The notes under the pieces were generated by a model. It saw only the letters and a list, made by a program, of their open reading frames with translations. It was not told where the DNA came from and made no database searches. A program made the translations under genes and the position numbers. Source: Pseudomonadota bacterium (GTDB lineage Bacteria; Pseudomonadota; Gammaproteobacteria; Steroidobacterales; Steroidobacteraceae). Taken from it: 12,367 nucleotides of DNA. The stretch is from assembly GCA_023391815.1 (NCBI GenBank), contig JAEWAF010000048.1:1-12367 (forward strand). Direction: 5' to 3'. Positions 1-6,668 of this stretch are shown here, piece by piece. The stretch's first letter is position 1. Every line of letters starts with the position of its first letter.

Positions 1-171
1 GCCTAGGAGCGCAATGCGCGACGGGCGAGCGCGGTGCCGGGACGAGGTACCACCCCCTAGCCTGCGCAAGCCACCGACGCGTCTCGGTCAATGCGCGTCA
101 TGACCACCGCTGGCCTGCGCGAACGACCGACGTGGATCGCGGTGGCCACCGCATCCGCTGCATCAGTCGAC
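1..171. other. Non-coding left edge with one arm of a 16-bp inverted repeat
   Basis: No credible gene lies here; short open frames have no ribosome site or recognisable product. Positions 27-42 carry a 16-base sequence (GAGCGCGGTGCCGGGA) whose exact reverse complement occurs at 12348-12363, at the other edge of the window. The motif CCACC recurs at 50, 71, 104 and 146. Read on the minus strand these are GGTGG motifs, a core also present in the tandem repeats at the right edge. This suggests, weakly, a dispersed intergenic repeat family lying downstream of genes. Confidence 0.4.
134..156. other. Strong palindrome / hairpin beyond the 3' end of the PuuA-like gene
   Basis: Positions 139-152 form a perfect 14-bp palindrome (GCGGTGG/CCACCGC). 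It is extended on both sides by GGAT and ATCC, with one unpaired C at 138. It lies 15 bases past the stop codon of the leftward gene, where a transcript end would be expected. No T-tract follows on either strand, so a classic intrinsic terminator is not shown. A REP-like mRNA 3'-end stabiliser or a protein-binding site fits equally well. Confidence 0.45.
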
Positions 172-1545
172 TCAGCAAGTCCGCGCGTACCACGCGTACT
201 CGAGTGGGCTGACGTGCGATTCGAATGCTTGCAGTTCGCCGCGGCGGGTGGTGACGAACAGGCGGTGGAATTTTTCGCCGAGGTAGTCGCGTAGCACGTT
301 GCTCGCTTCGAACTTCAGCGCGGCCTCGGGCCAGGTGATGGGCAGGGTGGTGACGGCATCGCGATAGGCGTTGCCGGCCACCGGGGCGCCTGGGTCGAGG
401 CTGCGCTGTAAACCGTAGTGAATGCCCGCGAGCACGGCGGCCGTGAGCAAATAAGGATTCGCGTCCGCGCCGGCAACACGATGCTCGATACGCCGATTCT
501 CCGGCGTGCTCGCCGGAATCCGCAGAGCCACGCCGCGATTGTTCACCGCCCAGCTCGGATTGAGCGGCACGTACGACTCGGATCGATAGCGTCGATATGA
601 ATTCGCCGTCGGCGCGAAGATCAACATGGCGTCCGCCATCGTCGCCGCCAGTCCGCCGATCGCATGTTTCAACTGCGCACTGCCCGTGGCATCGTCGGAC
701 GCAAAAATATTCCGACCCTCCCGATCGAGCATGCTCACGTGAATGTGAGCGCCGCTGCCCGCGTGATCCATGTACGGCTTCGGCATGAACGTCGCTTCCA
801 TGCCGTGCCGAGCCGCCACGCCTCGCACCAGTCGCTTGAATCGAATCGCTTGGTCGCAGGCAAGCAATGCATCGGAGCTGTGATGCAGATTCACTTCGAA
901 CTGGCCGGGCCCGTATTCCGCCAGCGCCGTGCCGGACGGAATCTGCTGAACCTCGCAAGCAGTCGAGATTTCCGCGAGCACCGCGGAGTACTCATTCAAG
1001 TCCACCATCGAGTTGATCTGCGTTTGATATTCGCGCCGCCCTGTCTGCGGCAGGCGAGGCGGTTGCGCGCGCCCGTCGACCGTTCGTTCCGTGTCGAGCA
1101 GATAAAACTCCAACTCGATTGCGACCACGGGCGTAAGCCCAAGTGCGCTGAATCGCTTCAACACATCGGCCAGTACGTGGCGCGGGTCCCCATAAAAAGG
1201 AGAACCGTCGTGATCGATCATCGCGACCTGCACCTGCGCGATGCCTTCGCCGTCGCGCCAGGGTACCGGGACCAGCGTGCCCTCGATGGGCAGGCAGCGG
1301 CGATCGGCATCGCCTTCGTCGAACCCGAGTCCGGTTTCCTGAATGGTGCCGCCGAGGACGTCGAGCGCGAACATCGAGCCGGGCAGCAGGAAGCTACCGT
1401 TGTACATTCCCGGCAACTCATCGAGCGTCACGCGCTTGCCGCGCGGAATTCCAGACAGATCCGCGAGTAGCACGTCGACGAAGCGCGTATGCGGGTATCG
1501 CTGCCGAAAGGAGGTCAGCTGCACAGCGGGGTCAGTGACCGCCAT
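172..1545 (-). CDS. puuA: Gamma-glutamylputrescine synthetase (glutamine synthetase family, PuuA/SpuI type)
   Basis: Predicted cytoplasmic ligase that joins glutamate to putrescine or a related polyamine using ATP, the first step of the gamma-glutamylated polyamine route. The 457-residue product has the glutamine-synthetase layout: an N-terminal beta-grasp region with VDVLLADLSG at 23-32, then the catalytic domain. Visible family motifs are E144-L-E146, GPGQFEVN at 212-219, GSGAHIH at 263-269 (catalytic-type His267), NSYRRY at 315-320, NNRGVALR at 335-342, and E354/R356 before AGADANPYL. The N-terminal block closely resembles E. coli PuuA as I recall it, more than the paralogue at 2565-3899 does. 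Length is normal. The ATG is preceded by AGGGA with 7-nt spacing (1553-1557, minus strand). It is divergent from the rest of the locus, as spuI is in Pseudomonas. Family assignment is firm; the preferred amine is inferred. Confidence 0.93.
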   Translation of the reverse strand: MAVTDPAVQLTSFRQRYPHTRFVDVLLADLSGIPRGKRVTLDELPGMYNGSFLLPGSMFALDVLGGTIQETGLGFDEGDADRRCLPIEGTLVPVPWRDGEGIAQVQVAMIDHDGSPFYGDPRHVLADVLKRFSALGLTPVVAIELEFYLLDTERTVDGRAQPPRLPQTGRREYQTQINSMVDLNEYSAVLAEISTACEVQQIPSGTALAEYGPGQFEVNLHHSSDALLACDQAIRFKRLVRGVAARHGMEATFMPKPYMDHAGSGAHIHVSMLDREGRNIFASDDATGSAQLKHAIGGLAATMADAMLIFAPTANSYRRYRSESYVPLNPSWAVNNRGVALRIPASTPENRRIEHRVAGADANPYLLTAAVLAGIHYGLQRSLDPGAPVAGNAYRDAVTTLPITWPEAALKFEASNVLRDYLGEKFHRLFVTTRRGELQAFESHVSPLEYAWYARTC

Positions 1546-1552
1546 AGGGGTT

Positions 1553-1557
1553 TCCCT
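1553..1557 (-). promoter_or_regulatory. Ribosome binding site of the PuuA-like gene
   Basis: On the minus strand this reads AGGGA, seven bases ahead of the ATG at 1545. It supports that start codon. Confidence 0.6.
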
Positions 1558-1566
1558 GTTTAAGAT
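1558..1566. promoter_or_regulatory. Half-site matching the palindrome at 1778-1793
   Basis: GTTTAAGAT here is the exact reverse complement of ATCTTAAAC at 1785-1793. Each copy points towards the gene it precedes and lies just upstream of its start: 12 bases before the leftward ATG, and directly next to the rightward GTG. This symmetry across a divergent promoter region suggests binding sites for one regulator controlling both directions. No regulator gene is in the window, and the sequence does not resemble the PuuR operator I know from E. coli. Confidence 0.4.
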
Positions 1567-1568
1567 TT

Positions 1569-1598
1569 GGGGGCGGCGGGCGAGCTACCGACGCCCCC
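1569..1598. other. GC-rich stem-loop in the leader of the PuuA-like gene
   Basis: GGGGGCG at 1569-1575 pairs with CGCCCCC at 1592-1598 around a 16-base loop. If transcription of the leftward gene starts upstream of it, this stem sits about 24 bases before the ATG and directly precedes the unpaired A/T-rich ribosome-site region. It could influence translation or mRNA stability. It could also be a chance product of GC-rich sequence. Confidence 0.35.
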
Positions 1599-1777
1599 GC
1601 GCGGCAGCGAGGATAGCGACTGCCACGGATCGCCGGCAAGGGGCCGGCCAGCAATGTAGCGCTTGTAAGCCATTGAAGATACGAAAGTTCGCACCCATCA
1701 TCCATTGCCGGACGGGCGGCCCGGCCCCGATTGTGGTTAAATGATGCCTCGCGACCTGGCCGTCGATCCGGCCGGTT

Positions 1778-1793
1778 GTTAAAGATCTTAAAC
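1778..1793. promoter_or_regulatory. Putative operator: 16-bp near-palindrome abutting the puuD start
   Basis: GTTAAAGATCTTAAAC is an inverted repeat matching its own reverse complement at 14 of 16 positions, with a perfect AAGATCTT core (1782-1789). It ends immediately before the GTG at 1794. Its right half recurs in mirror orientation at 1558-1566. A regulator bound here would block transcription or translation initiation of the rightward operon. This is inference from symmetry and position; no binding family is recognised. Confidence 0.45.
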
Positions 1794-2558
1794 GTGTCAA
1801 CTCGTAGGCCCCTTATCGGAATTCCGGCGGACCGGCGTCTGCTGGGCCACCATTACTTCCACTGCGTCGGCGAGAAATACATCGCCGCGGTGGCGGAAGG
1901 CGCTCAAGCGGTGCCGGTCCTGATTCCTTCGCTGGGCGACGGATTGGAAGCGCGTGAGCTGCTCGCGGACTTCGATGGAATCCTGCTGACCGGCAGCCCT
2001 TCGAATGTCGAGCCGCAGCGCTACAACGGTCCGGCCAGCGATCCGGGCACATTGCACGACGCGTATCGGGACGCGACGACGCTGCCGATGATTCCGCGAG
2101 TGATCGAAGCGGGCTTGCCGTTGCTGGCGATCTGCCGCGGTTTCCAGGAAATGAATGTCGCGTTCGGCGGCACGCTCTGGCAGAAGCTGCATGAAGTGCA
2201 GGGCTTCCAGAATCATCGCGAGGACACGACAGCGCCGCTCGATGAGCAGTACGGCCCGGCGCACGAGATCGAGCTGACACCGAACGGGTTGCTCGCGCGC
2301 CTGTCGGGCGAGCAGCGCCTGAAAGTGAATTCATTGCACTCCCAGGGAGTGCAGACCTTGGGCAAGGGCCTCGTGGTGGAGGCGCGTGCCCCGGACGGAG
2401 TGATCGAAGCGTTTCGGGCGGCGGATGCGCCGTCGCTCGCGCTCGGGTTGCAGTGGCATCCCGAGTGGAAGTTCAAGGACAACCCTTTTTCGCGCGCGCT
2501 GTTCGCCGCCTTTGGCGATGCCGCGCGCGAGCGTGCCCGCCGACGTGCGGCAAGGTAA
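1794..2558 (+). CDS. puuD: Gamma-glutamyl-gamma-aminobutyrate hydrolase (class I glutamine amidotransferase-like, PuuD/SpuA)
   Basis: Predicted cytoplasmic hydrolase that splits gamma-glutamyl-GABA into glutamate and GABA, the last step of the gamma-glutamyl polyamine route. The catalytic triad is visible: nucleophile Cys114 in AICRGFQE, then His222 and Glu224 in QWHPEW. Other family blocks are LTGSPSNVEP in the N-terminal half and VNSLHSQG before the last strand. Starting at GTG 1794 gives 254 residues, the length I recall for E. coli PuuD, with the nucleophile at the same number. In-frame TTG codons at 1731 and 1776 would add residues with no family counterpart. No clear Shine-Dalgarno precedes 1794, so the start is good but not certain. 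It is the first gene of the rightward operon; its stop is 6 nt before the next ATG. Confidence 0.92.
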   Translation: MSTRRPLIGIPADRRLLGHHYFHCVGEKYIAAVAEGAQAVPVLIPSLGDGLEARELLADFDGILLTGSPSNVEPQRYNGPASDPGTLHDAYRDATTLPMIPRVIEAGLPLLAICRGFQEMNVAFGGTLWQKLHEVQGFQNHREDTTAPLDEQYGPAHEIELTPNGLLARLSGEQRLKVNSLHSQGVQTLGKGLVVEARAPDGVIEAFRAADAPSLALGLQWHPEWKFKDNPFSRALFAAFGDAARERARRRAAR

Positions 2559-2564
2559 CTACAT

Positions 2565-3899
2565 ATGAGCGCCATTCAACAATTCTTCAAAGAACACGGC
2601 ATTTCAGAGTGCGAAGCAGTCATTCCCGACATGGCCGGCGTGCCGCGCGGGAAAGTGATGCCGGCGGCGAAATTCGCCGAGGAAGAAGGGATGCGACTGC
2701 CCGAGAGCATCTTCTTGCAGACTGTGACCGGCGATTATCCGGATGAAGAGCGCGCCATCAGCCCGTCGGAAATCGACGTGGTGATGAAGGCCGATCCCAG
2801 CACCGTTCGCGTGGTGCCGTGGGCGGCCGAGCCGACCGCGCAAGTGATTCATGACAGCTTCTATTCCGACGGCCGTCCGGTGACGATGGCGCCGCGCTAT
2901 GTGTTACAGCACGTGCTCGAGCTGTATGCCCAGCACGGCTGGGATCCGGTGGTCGCGCCCGAGCTCGAGTTCTATTTGGTCGAGCCGAACACCGACTCCG
3001 ACTATCCGTTGAAGCCGCCGATCGGCCGCTCGGGCCGCCCGGAAGTGGGGCGTCAATCGTATTCGATCGCGGCGGTCAACGAGTTCGATCCATTGTTCGA
3101 TGACATGTATGCGTTCTGCGAAGCGCAGGACATCGAGATCGACACGCTGATTCACGAAGACGGCGCTGCGCAGATGGAGATCAATCTGCTGCACGGAAAT
3201 GCGATGTCGCTCGCCGACCAGGTGTTCCTGTTCAAGCGCACCGCGCGTGAAGCCGCGCTCCGTCACAAGATGTACGCGACGTTCATGGCCAAGCCGATGG
3301 CACGCGAGCCGGGCAGCGCCATGCACATCCACCAGAGCATCATCGATCGTCGCACCGGTAATAATGTGTTCAGCGATGCCGAAGGCCGTCCTTCGCCGCT
3401 GTTCTTCTCGCATATCGCCGGTCTGCAGAAGTATCTGCCGGCTGCGATGTCGTTGTTCGCGCCGAACGTGAATTCCTATCGGCGCATCACGCGGCACTAT
3501 TCCGCACCGATCAATACGCAATGGGGTTACGACAACCGCACCGCCGGACTACGTGTGCCGGTTGCGAATCCCAAGAACCGTCGTGTCGAGAACCGGATCG
3601 CCGGCGCCGACGCGAATCCTTACCTGGCCATCGCAGCTTCGCTGGCGTGCGGCTATCTCGGCATGGTCGAAGGACTCAAGCCGAGCGAGCCCATCACCGG
3701 CAGCGCGTATGACTTGCCGTTCTCTCTCCCCCGCAACATCGAAGATTCACTGCGGCTGCTGCGTGACTGCCGGCCGCTGATCGACATCCTCGGCGAGCGT
3801 TTCGTCATCGCCTACGCGGCGGTGAAAGAGAACGAATACGAAACCTTTTTACAGGTCATCAGCTCGTGGGAACGCGAGCACCTGTTATTGAACGTGTAA
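2565..3899 (+). CDS. spuB: Glutamylpolyamine synthetase (glutamine synthetase family, SpuB/PauA type)
   Basis: Second glutamine-synthetase-family ligase of the locus, predicted to attach glutamate to an imported polyamine in the cytoplasm. The 444 residues include LPESIFLQTVTGDY near the N-terminus, PWAAEPTAQVIHD, E133-L-E135, the active-site block GSAMHIHQS with His254 and His256, NVNSYRR, NRTAGLRVP and RRVENRIAGADANPYL, ending with SSWEREHLL. These blocks recall the Pseudomonas Spu/Pau enzymes rather than E. coli PuuA, so it is a distinct paralogue of the gene at 172-1545, not a recent duplicate. AAGG at 2552-2555 lies nine bases before the ATG and overlaps the end of the upstream gene, indicating co-translation. 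Substrate (putrescine, spermidine, cadaverine or other) cannot be read from sequence; ordinary nitrogen assimilation is unlikely given the context. Confidence 0.92.
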   Translation: MSAIQQFFKEHGISECEAVIPDMAGVPRGKVMPAAKFAEEEGMRLPESIFLQTVTGDYPDEERAISPSEIDVVMKADPSTVRVVPWAAEPTAQVIHDSFYSDGRPVTMAPRYVLQHVLELYAQHGWDPVVAPELEFYLVEPNTDSDYPLKPPIGRSGRPEVGRQSYSIAAVNEFDPLFDDMYAFCEAQDIEIDTLIHEDGAAQMEINLLHGNAMSLADQVFLFKRTAREAALRHKMYATFMAKPMAREPGSAMHIHQSIIDRRTGNNVFSDAEGRPSPLFFSHIAGLQKYLPAAMSLFAPNVNSYRRITRHYSAPINTQWGYDNRTAGLRVPVANPKNRRVENRIAGADANPYLAIAASLACGYLGMVEGLKPSEPITGSAYDLPFSLPRNIEDSLRLLRDCRPLIDILGERFVIAYAAVKENEYETFLQVISSWEREHLLLNV

Positions 3900-3956
3900 C
3901 CGCCACCTATGACTTACTTTCGTCGTTTTCGTTGAGAGCAGTACCGATCCGAAATC

Positions 3957-5345
3957 ATGGCGTCTTCCATTCCCGATCGCACCACCCGCGAGTGGCAGGC
4001 GCTCGACGCCGCGCATTACATCCATCCCTTCACGGACCATGCGGCGCTGAGCAAGAAGGGCACGCGGGTGATCGCCCGCGCCGAGGGTGTGTATTTATAT
4101 GAGTCCGACGGCCGTCGCATTCTCGACGGCATGTCCGGGCTGTGGTGCGTGAACCTGGGCTACGGCCGGCGCGAGCTGGCCGACGCCGCTTACCGGCAGA
4201 TGCAGGAGCTGCCGTACTACAACAGTTTCTTCCAGGTCGCCCATCCGCCGGCGATCGAGCTGGCGCGGCTGCTGTCCGAAGTGACTCCGCCGCAGTTCAA
4301 GCATGTGTTCTTCACCGGTTCAGGCTCGGAAGCGAACGACACGGTCGTGCGCACCGTGCGTCATTACTGGAACGTGCTCGGCCAGCCCGAGCGCACCGTG
4401 ATCATCAGTCGTCACAATGCGTATCACGGCAGCACCATGGCCGGCGCCAGCCTGGGCGGCATGAAGCCGATGCACGAGCAGGGCGGCTTGCCCATTCCCG
4501 GCATCGTGCACATTCGTCAGCCGTACTGGTTCGGTGAAGGCGGCGAGCTGTCGCCCGAAGAGTTCGGTCTGGTCGCGGCTCGCGCGCTCGAAGAGAAGAT
4601 CCTGCAGATCGGGCCGGAAAAAGTCGCCGCGTTCATCGGCGAGCCCATTCAAGGCGCGGGCGGCGTCATCATCCCGCCGTCGACCTATTGGCCCGAGATC
4701 CAGCGCATCGTCGACAAGTACGGCATTCTGCTGGTCGCCGACGAGGTCATCTGCGGCTTCGGTCGCACCGGCCGCTGGTTCGGCTCGGAATATTTCGGCA
4801 TTCGCCCGGATCTGATGCCGATCGCCAAGGGGCTGTCGTCCGGGTACTTGCCCATTGGCGGTGTCATGGTCGGCGATCGGGTCGCCGAGGTGATGACCGA
4901 GAAGGCCGGCGAGTTCAATCACGGCTTCACTTATTCAGGGCATCCCGTCGCGTGCGCGGTTGCCTGCGCCACCATCAATATTCTGCGTGATGAGCGCATC
5001 GTCGAGCGGGTCCGCGACGACGTGGGCCCGTACCTGCAACGGCGCTGGCAGGAGCTCGCGAGCCATCCGCTCGTCGGCGAAGCGCGCATGGTTGGATTGA
5101 TCGGCGCGCTCGAGCTCGTGAAAGACCAGGCCAAACGCCAGGCTTTCCCCGACCCCGGTGAAGTCGGGCTGATGTGCCGGGATCTGTGTATCGCGAACGG
5201 CCTGGTGATGAGAGCGGTGCGCGACACGATGATCATTGCACCACCGTTGGTCATCACACATGCGCAAGTCGACGAGCTGGTCGAAAAAGCGCGCCTCGCT
5301 TTGGATCAAACCCGGGACGAGTTGCGACGCCAAGGCAGAATCTGA
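3957..5345 (+). CDS. spuC: Putrescine (polyamine):pyruvate aminotransferase, class III, SpuC type
   Basis: PLP enzyme predicted to move the terminal amino group of putrescine or another diamine to pyruvate, giving 4-aminobutanal (cyclising to pyrroline) and alanine in the cytoplasm. Over its 462 residues the class III fold is clear: GLWCVNLGYGR substrate-entry block near 60-70, GSGSEAND from Gly121 binding the cofactor phosphate, YHGSTMAG, EPIQGAGG, DEVICGFGRTG with Asp262 for the pyridine nitrogen, and IAKGLSSGY with the PLP-binding Lys291. The opening TREWQALD and later PPLVITHAQVDELVEKA resemble Pseudomonas SpuC closely as I recall it. A 57-base gap separates it from the upstream gene, and no strong ribosome site is seen before the ATG. 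It offers a direct transamination route parallel to gamma-glutamylation; the aldehyde dehydrogenase for its product is not in the window. Confidence 0.93.
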   Translation: MASSIPDRTTREWQALDAAHYIHPFTDHAALSKKGTRVIARAEGVYLYESDGRRILDGMSGLWCVNLGYGRRELADAAYRQMQELPYYNSFFQVAHPPAIELARLLSEVTPPQFKHVFFTGSGSEANDTVVRTVRHYWNVLGQPERTVIISRHNAYHGSTMAGASLGGMKPMHEQGGLPIPGIVHIRQPYWFGEGGELSPEEFGLVAARALEEKILQIGPEKVAAFIGEPIQGAGGVIIPPSTYWPEIQRIVDKYGILLVADEVICGFGRTGRWFGSEYFGIRPDLMPIAKGLSSGYLPIGGVMVGDRVAEVMTEKAGEFNHGFTYSGHPVACAVACATINILRDERIVERVRDDVGPYLQRRWQELASHPLVGEARMVGLIGALELVKDQAKRQAFPDPGEVGLMCRDLCIANGLVMRAVRDTMIIAPPLVITHAQVDELVEKARLALDQTRDELRRQGRI

Positions 5346-5355
5346 CCGCCAGCAT

Positions 5356-5376
5356 CGCGGCCGTCGATGGCCCGCG
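5356..5376 (+). other. Hairpin between spuC and the binding-protein gene
   Basis: CGCGGCC at 5356-5362 pairs with GGCCCGCG at 5369-5376, with one bulged C and a six-base loop, eleven bases after the spuC stop. No T-run follows, so it is not a standard terminator. It may attenuate read-through or protect one transcript segment, which would allow different dosage of catabolic and transport genes. Confidence 0.35.
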
Positions 5377-5393
5377 GATTCGACCAGGGTAGG

Positions 5394-5423
5394 TTGTGGC
5401 TCACGCCCGCTTTCTGCGATACC
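5394..5423 (+). promoter_or_regulatory. Possible internal promoter for the transporter genes
   Basis: TTGTGG at 5394-5399 and an extended -10-like TGC-GATACC at 5415-5423 are spaced 18 bases apart, ahead of a leader of roughly 70 bases. The match to sigma-70 consensus is only partial. Its placement in the single long gap (151 nt) of the rightward operon supports an independent start for the transport genes. Confidence 0.3.
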
Positions 5424-5482
5424 CTCCCGCGCAGCACCGAGCCCCTGCGGTGGCACTCACGGGGTCGGCACACCAACGTTGC

Positions 5483-5488
5483 GGGGAG
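5483..5488 (+). promoter_or_regulatory. Ribosome binding site deciding the binding-protein start
   Basis: GGGGAG lies eight bases before the ATG at 5497. The reading frame stays open upstream to 5236, but only this start has a strong ribosome site and places a lipoprotein signal at the N-terminus. Confidence 0.7.
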
Positions 5489-5496
5489 TAATCCTG

Positions 5497-6648
5497 ATGA
5501 TTAGGGCGTTCAACAGTTCACTGCGCGCCGGGCTGGCCGTCACCACGATCGCCCTGGCGGTCGCTGCGTGCGGCAAGAAGGAAGAAGCCAAACAGGCCGA
5601 AGCGCCGGGCGCGGCGGGAGCCGAAGAAAAGGTCCTCCACGTGTACAACTGGTCGGACTACATCGCCGAGGACACCATCAAGAACTTCGAGGAGAAGACC
5701 GGCATCAAGGTCACCTACGACGTCTTCGACTCCAACGACATGCTCGAGACGCGCCTGCTGGCCGGCCACTCCGGCTTCGACGTGGTGGTGCCCTCGGCCT
5801 CGTTCCTGGAGCGCCAGATCAAGGCCGGCGTGTTCCAGAAGCTGGACAAGTCGCAGCTGCCCAATCTCGCCAACATGGATCCGGATATCCAGCAGCGCGT
5901 CGCGCTTCACGACCCGGGCAATGAACATTCGGTGACCTACATGTGGGGTACCACGGGCATCGGCTACAACGTCGATAAGGTCAAGAAGGTCTTGGGCGAC
6001 AAGCCGCTCGATTCCTGGAACCAGATTTTCGATCCCAAGGAACTCGCCAAGTTCAAGGACTGCGGCGTGTCGGTGCTGGACGCGCCGGATGAAATCCTGA
6101 AGATCGTTCTGCAATGGATGGGCCGCGATCCGAACAGCCAGAAGGACGAAGACCTGAAGGCTGCCGCCGAGAAGCTGCAGCTGGTTCGCCCGTACATCCG
6201 CAAGATTCACTCTTCCCAGTACATCGACGACCTGGCCAACGGCGATCTGTGCATCGCCATCGGCTGGAGCGGCGACATCCTGCAGGCGCGCGACCGTGCG
6301 GCCGAAGCGAACCAGGGCGTGAAAATTGCGTACTCGATCCCGAAGGAAGGCACCGTGGTGTGGTTCGACATGCTGGCCATCCCTGCCGACGCCAAGCACC
6401 CGAAGAACGCGCATGCCTTCATCAATTATCTGATGGATCCGCAGGTCGCAGCCAACAACTCCAACTTCAAGTTCTACGCCAACGGCAATGCCGAGTCTTT
6501 TGCGCTCGTGAAGGACGAAGTGAAGAACGACCCGGGCATCTACCCGACGCCCGAAGTGCGGGCCAAGCTGTTCCCGTCGCTGGCTTACGACGAGCAGGCC
6601 ACCGCTACCATGGCGCGGTTGTGGCAGAAGTTCACCACCGGTCAATAA
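5497..6648 (+). CDS. potF: Polyamine ABC transporter substrate-binding lipoprotein (PotF/SpuD-SpuE family)
   Basis: Captures polyamine outside the inner membrane and hands it to the permease. From ATG 5497 it has 383 residues. A basic/hydrophobic signal ends in VAAC, making Cys25 a likely lipidation site. A charged, Ala/Gly-rich linker (about 26-47) leads into the mature domain beginning HVYNWSDYI. PotF-family blocks follow: DVFDSND, FDVVVPSASFLERQ, TTGIGYNVDKVK, HSSQYIDDLANGD, AIGWSGD, SIPKEG, PADAK and NPGIYP. The segment VVWFD places Trp289 two residues before Asp291. As I recall, the matching site is Phe in putrescine-binding PotF/SpuD and Trp in spermidine-binding PotD/SpuE. The +2 residue is Gly, so retention by an Asp+2 signal is not indicated. 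Pseudomonas has two adjacent binding-protein genes; here there is one. Ligand preference is inferred. Confidence 0.93.
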   Translation: MIRAFNSSLRAGLAVTTIALAVAACGKKEEAKQAEAPGAAGAEEKVLHVYNWSDYIAEDTIKNFEEKTGIKVTYDVFDSNDMLETRLLAGHSGFDVVVPSASFLERQIKAGVFQKLDKSQLPNLANMDPDIQQRVALHDPGNEHSVTYMWGTTGIGYNVDKVKKVLGDKPLDSWNQIFDPKELAKFKDCGVSVLDAPDEILKIVLQWMGRDPNSQKDEDLKAAAEKLQLVRPYIRKIHSSQYIDDLANGDLCIAIGWSGDILQARDRAAEANQGVKIAYSIPKEGTVVWFDMLAIPADAKHPKNAHAFINYLMDPQVAANNSNFKFYANGNAESFALVKDEVKNDPGIYPTPEVRAKLFPSLAYDEQATATMARLWQKFTTGQ

Positions 6649-6668
6649 CGAGGCATTCCTGACACGGC

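Larger units (their letters stand above)
1546..1793. promoter_or_regulatory. Divergent intergenic control region
   Basis: These 248 bases separate the leftward synthetase from the rightward operon and must hold promoters for both. I see the paired ATCTTAAAC motifs at the two ends, the GC-rich stem at 1569-1598, and the self-complementary block GGCCGGCC at 1642-1649. I could not find a convincing -35/-10 pair with proper spacing in either direction, nor a sigma-54 GG/GC pair. Transcription start sites remain undefined. Confidence 0.6.

Noticed and set aside
97..108. Shared GTCATGACCAC between 98-108 and the gap before the MetC-like gene (near 10907-10917)
   Set aside because: It is an 11-base match with a short palindromic core and unrelated flanks; plausible by chance in GC-rich sequence.
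98..958. Minus-strand frame of 286 codons overlapping the PuuA-like gene
   Set aside because: It is out of frame with a protein that has all glutamine-synthetase motifs; its own product is Arg/Ser/Gly-rich with no recognisable features.
1731..1793. Upstream TTG start extending the hydrolase by 21 residues
   Set aside because: The added residues have no family counterpart, and the GTG at 1794 gives the expected length and catalytic numbering.
5236..5496. Upstream extension of the binding-protein frame into spuC
   Set aside because: The extension overlaps spuC and would bury the lipoprotein signal; ATG 5497 has a good ribosome site.
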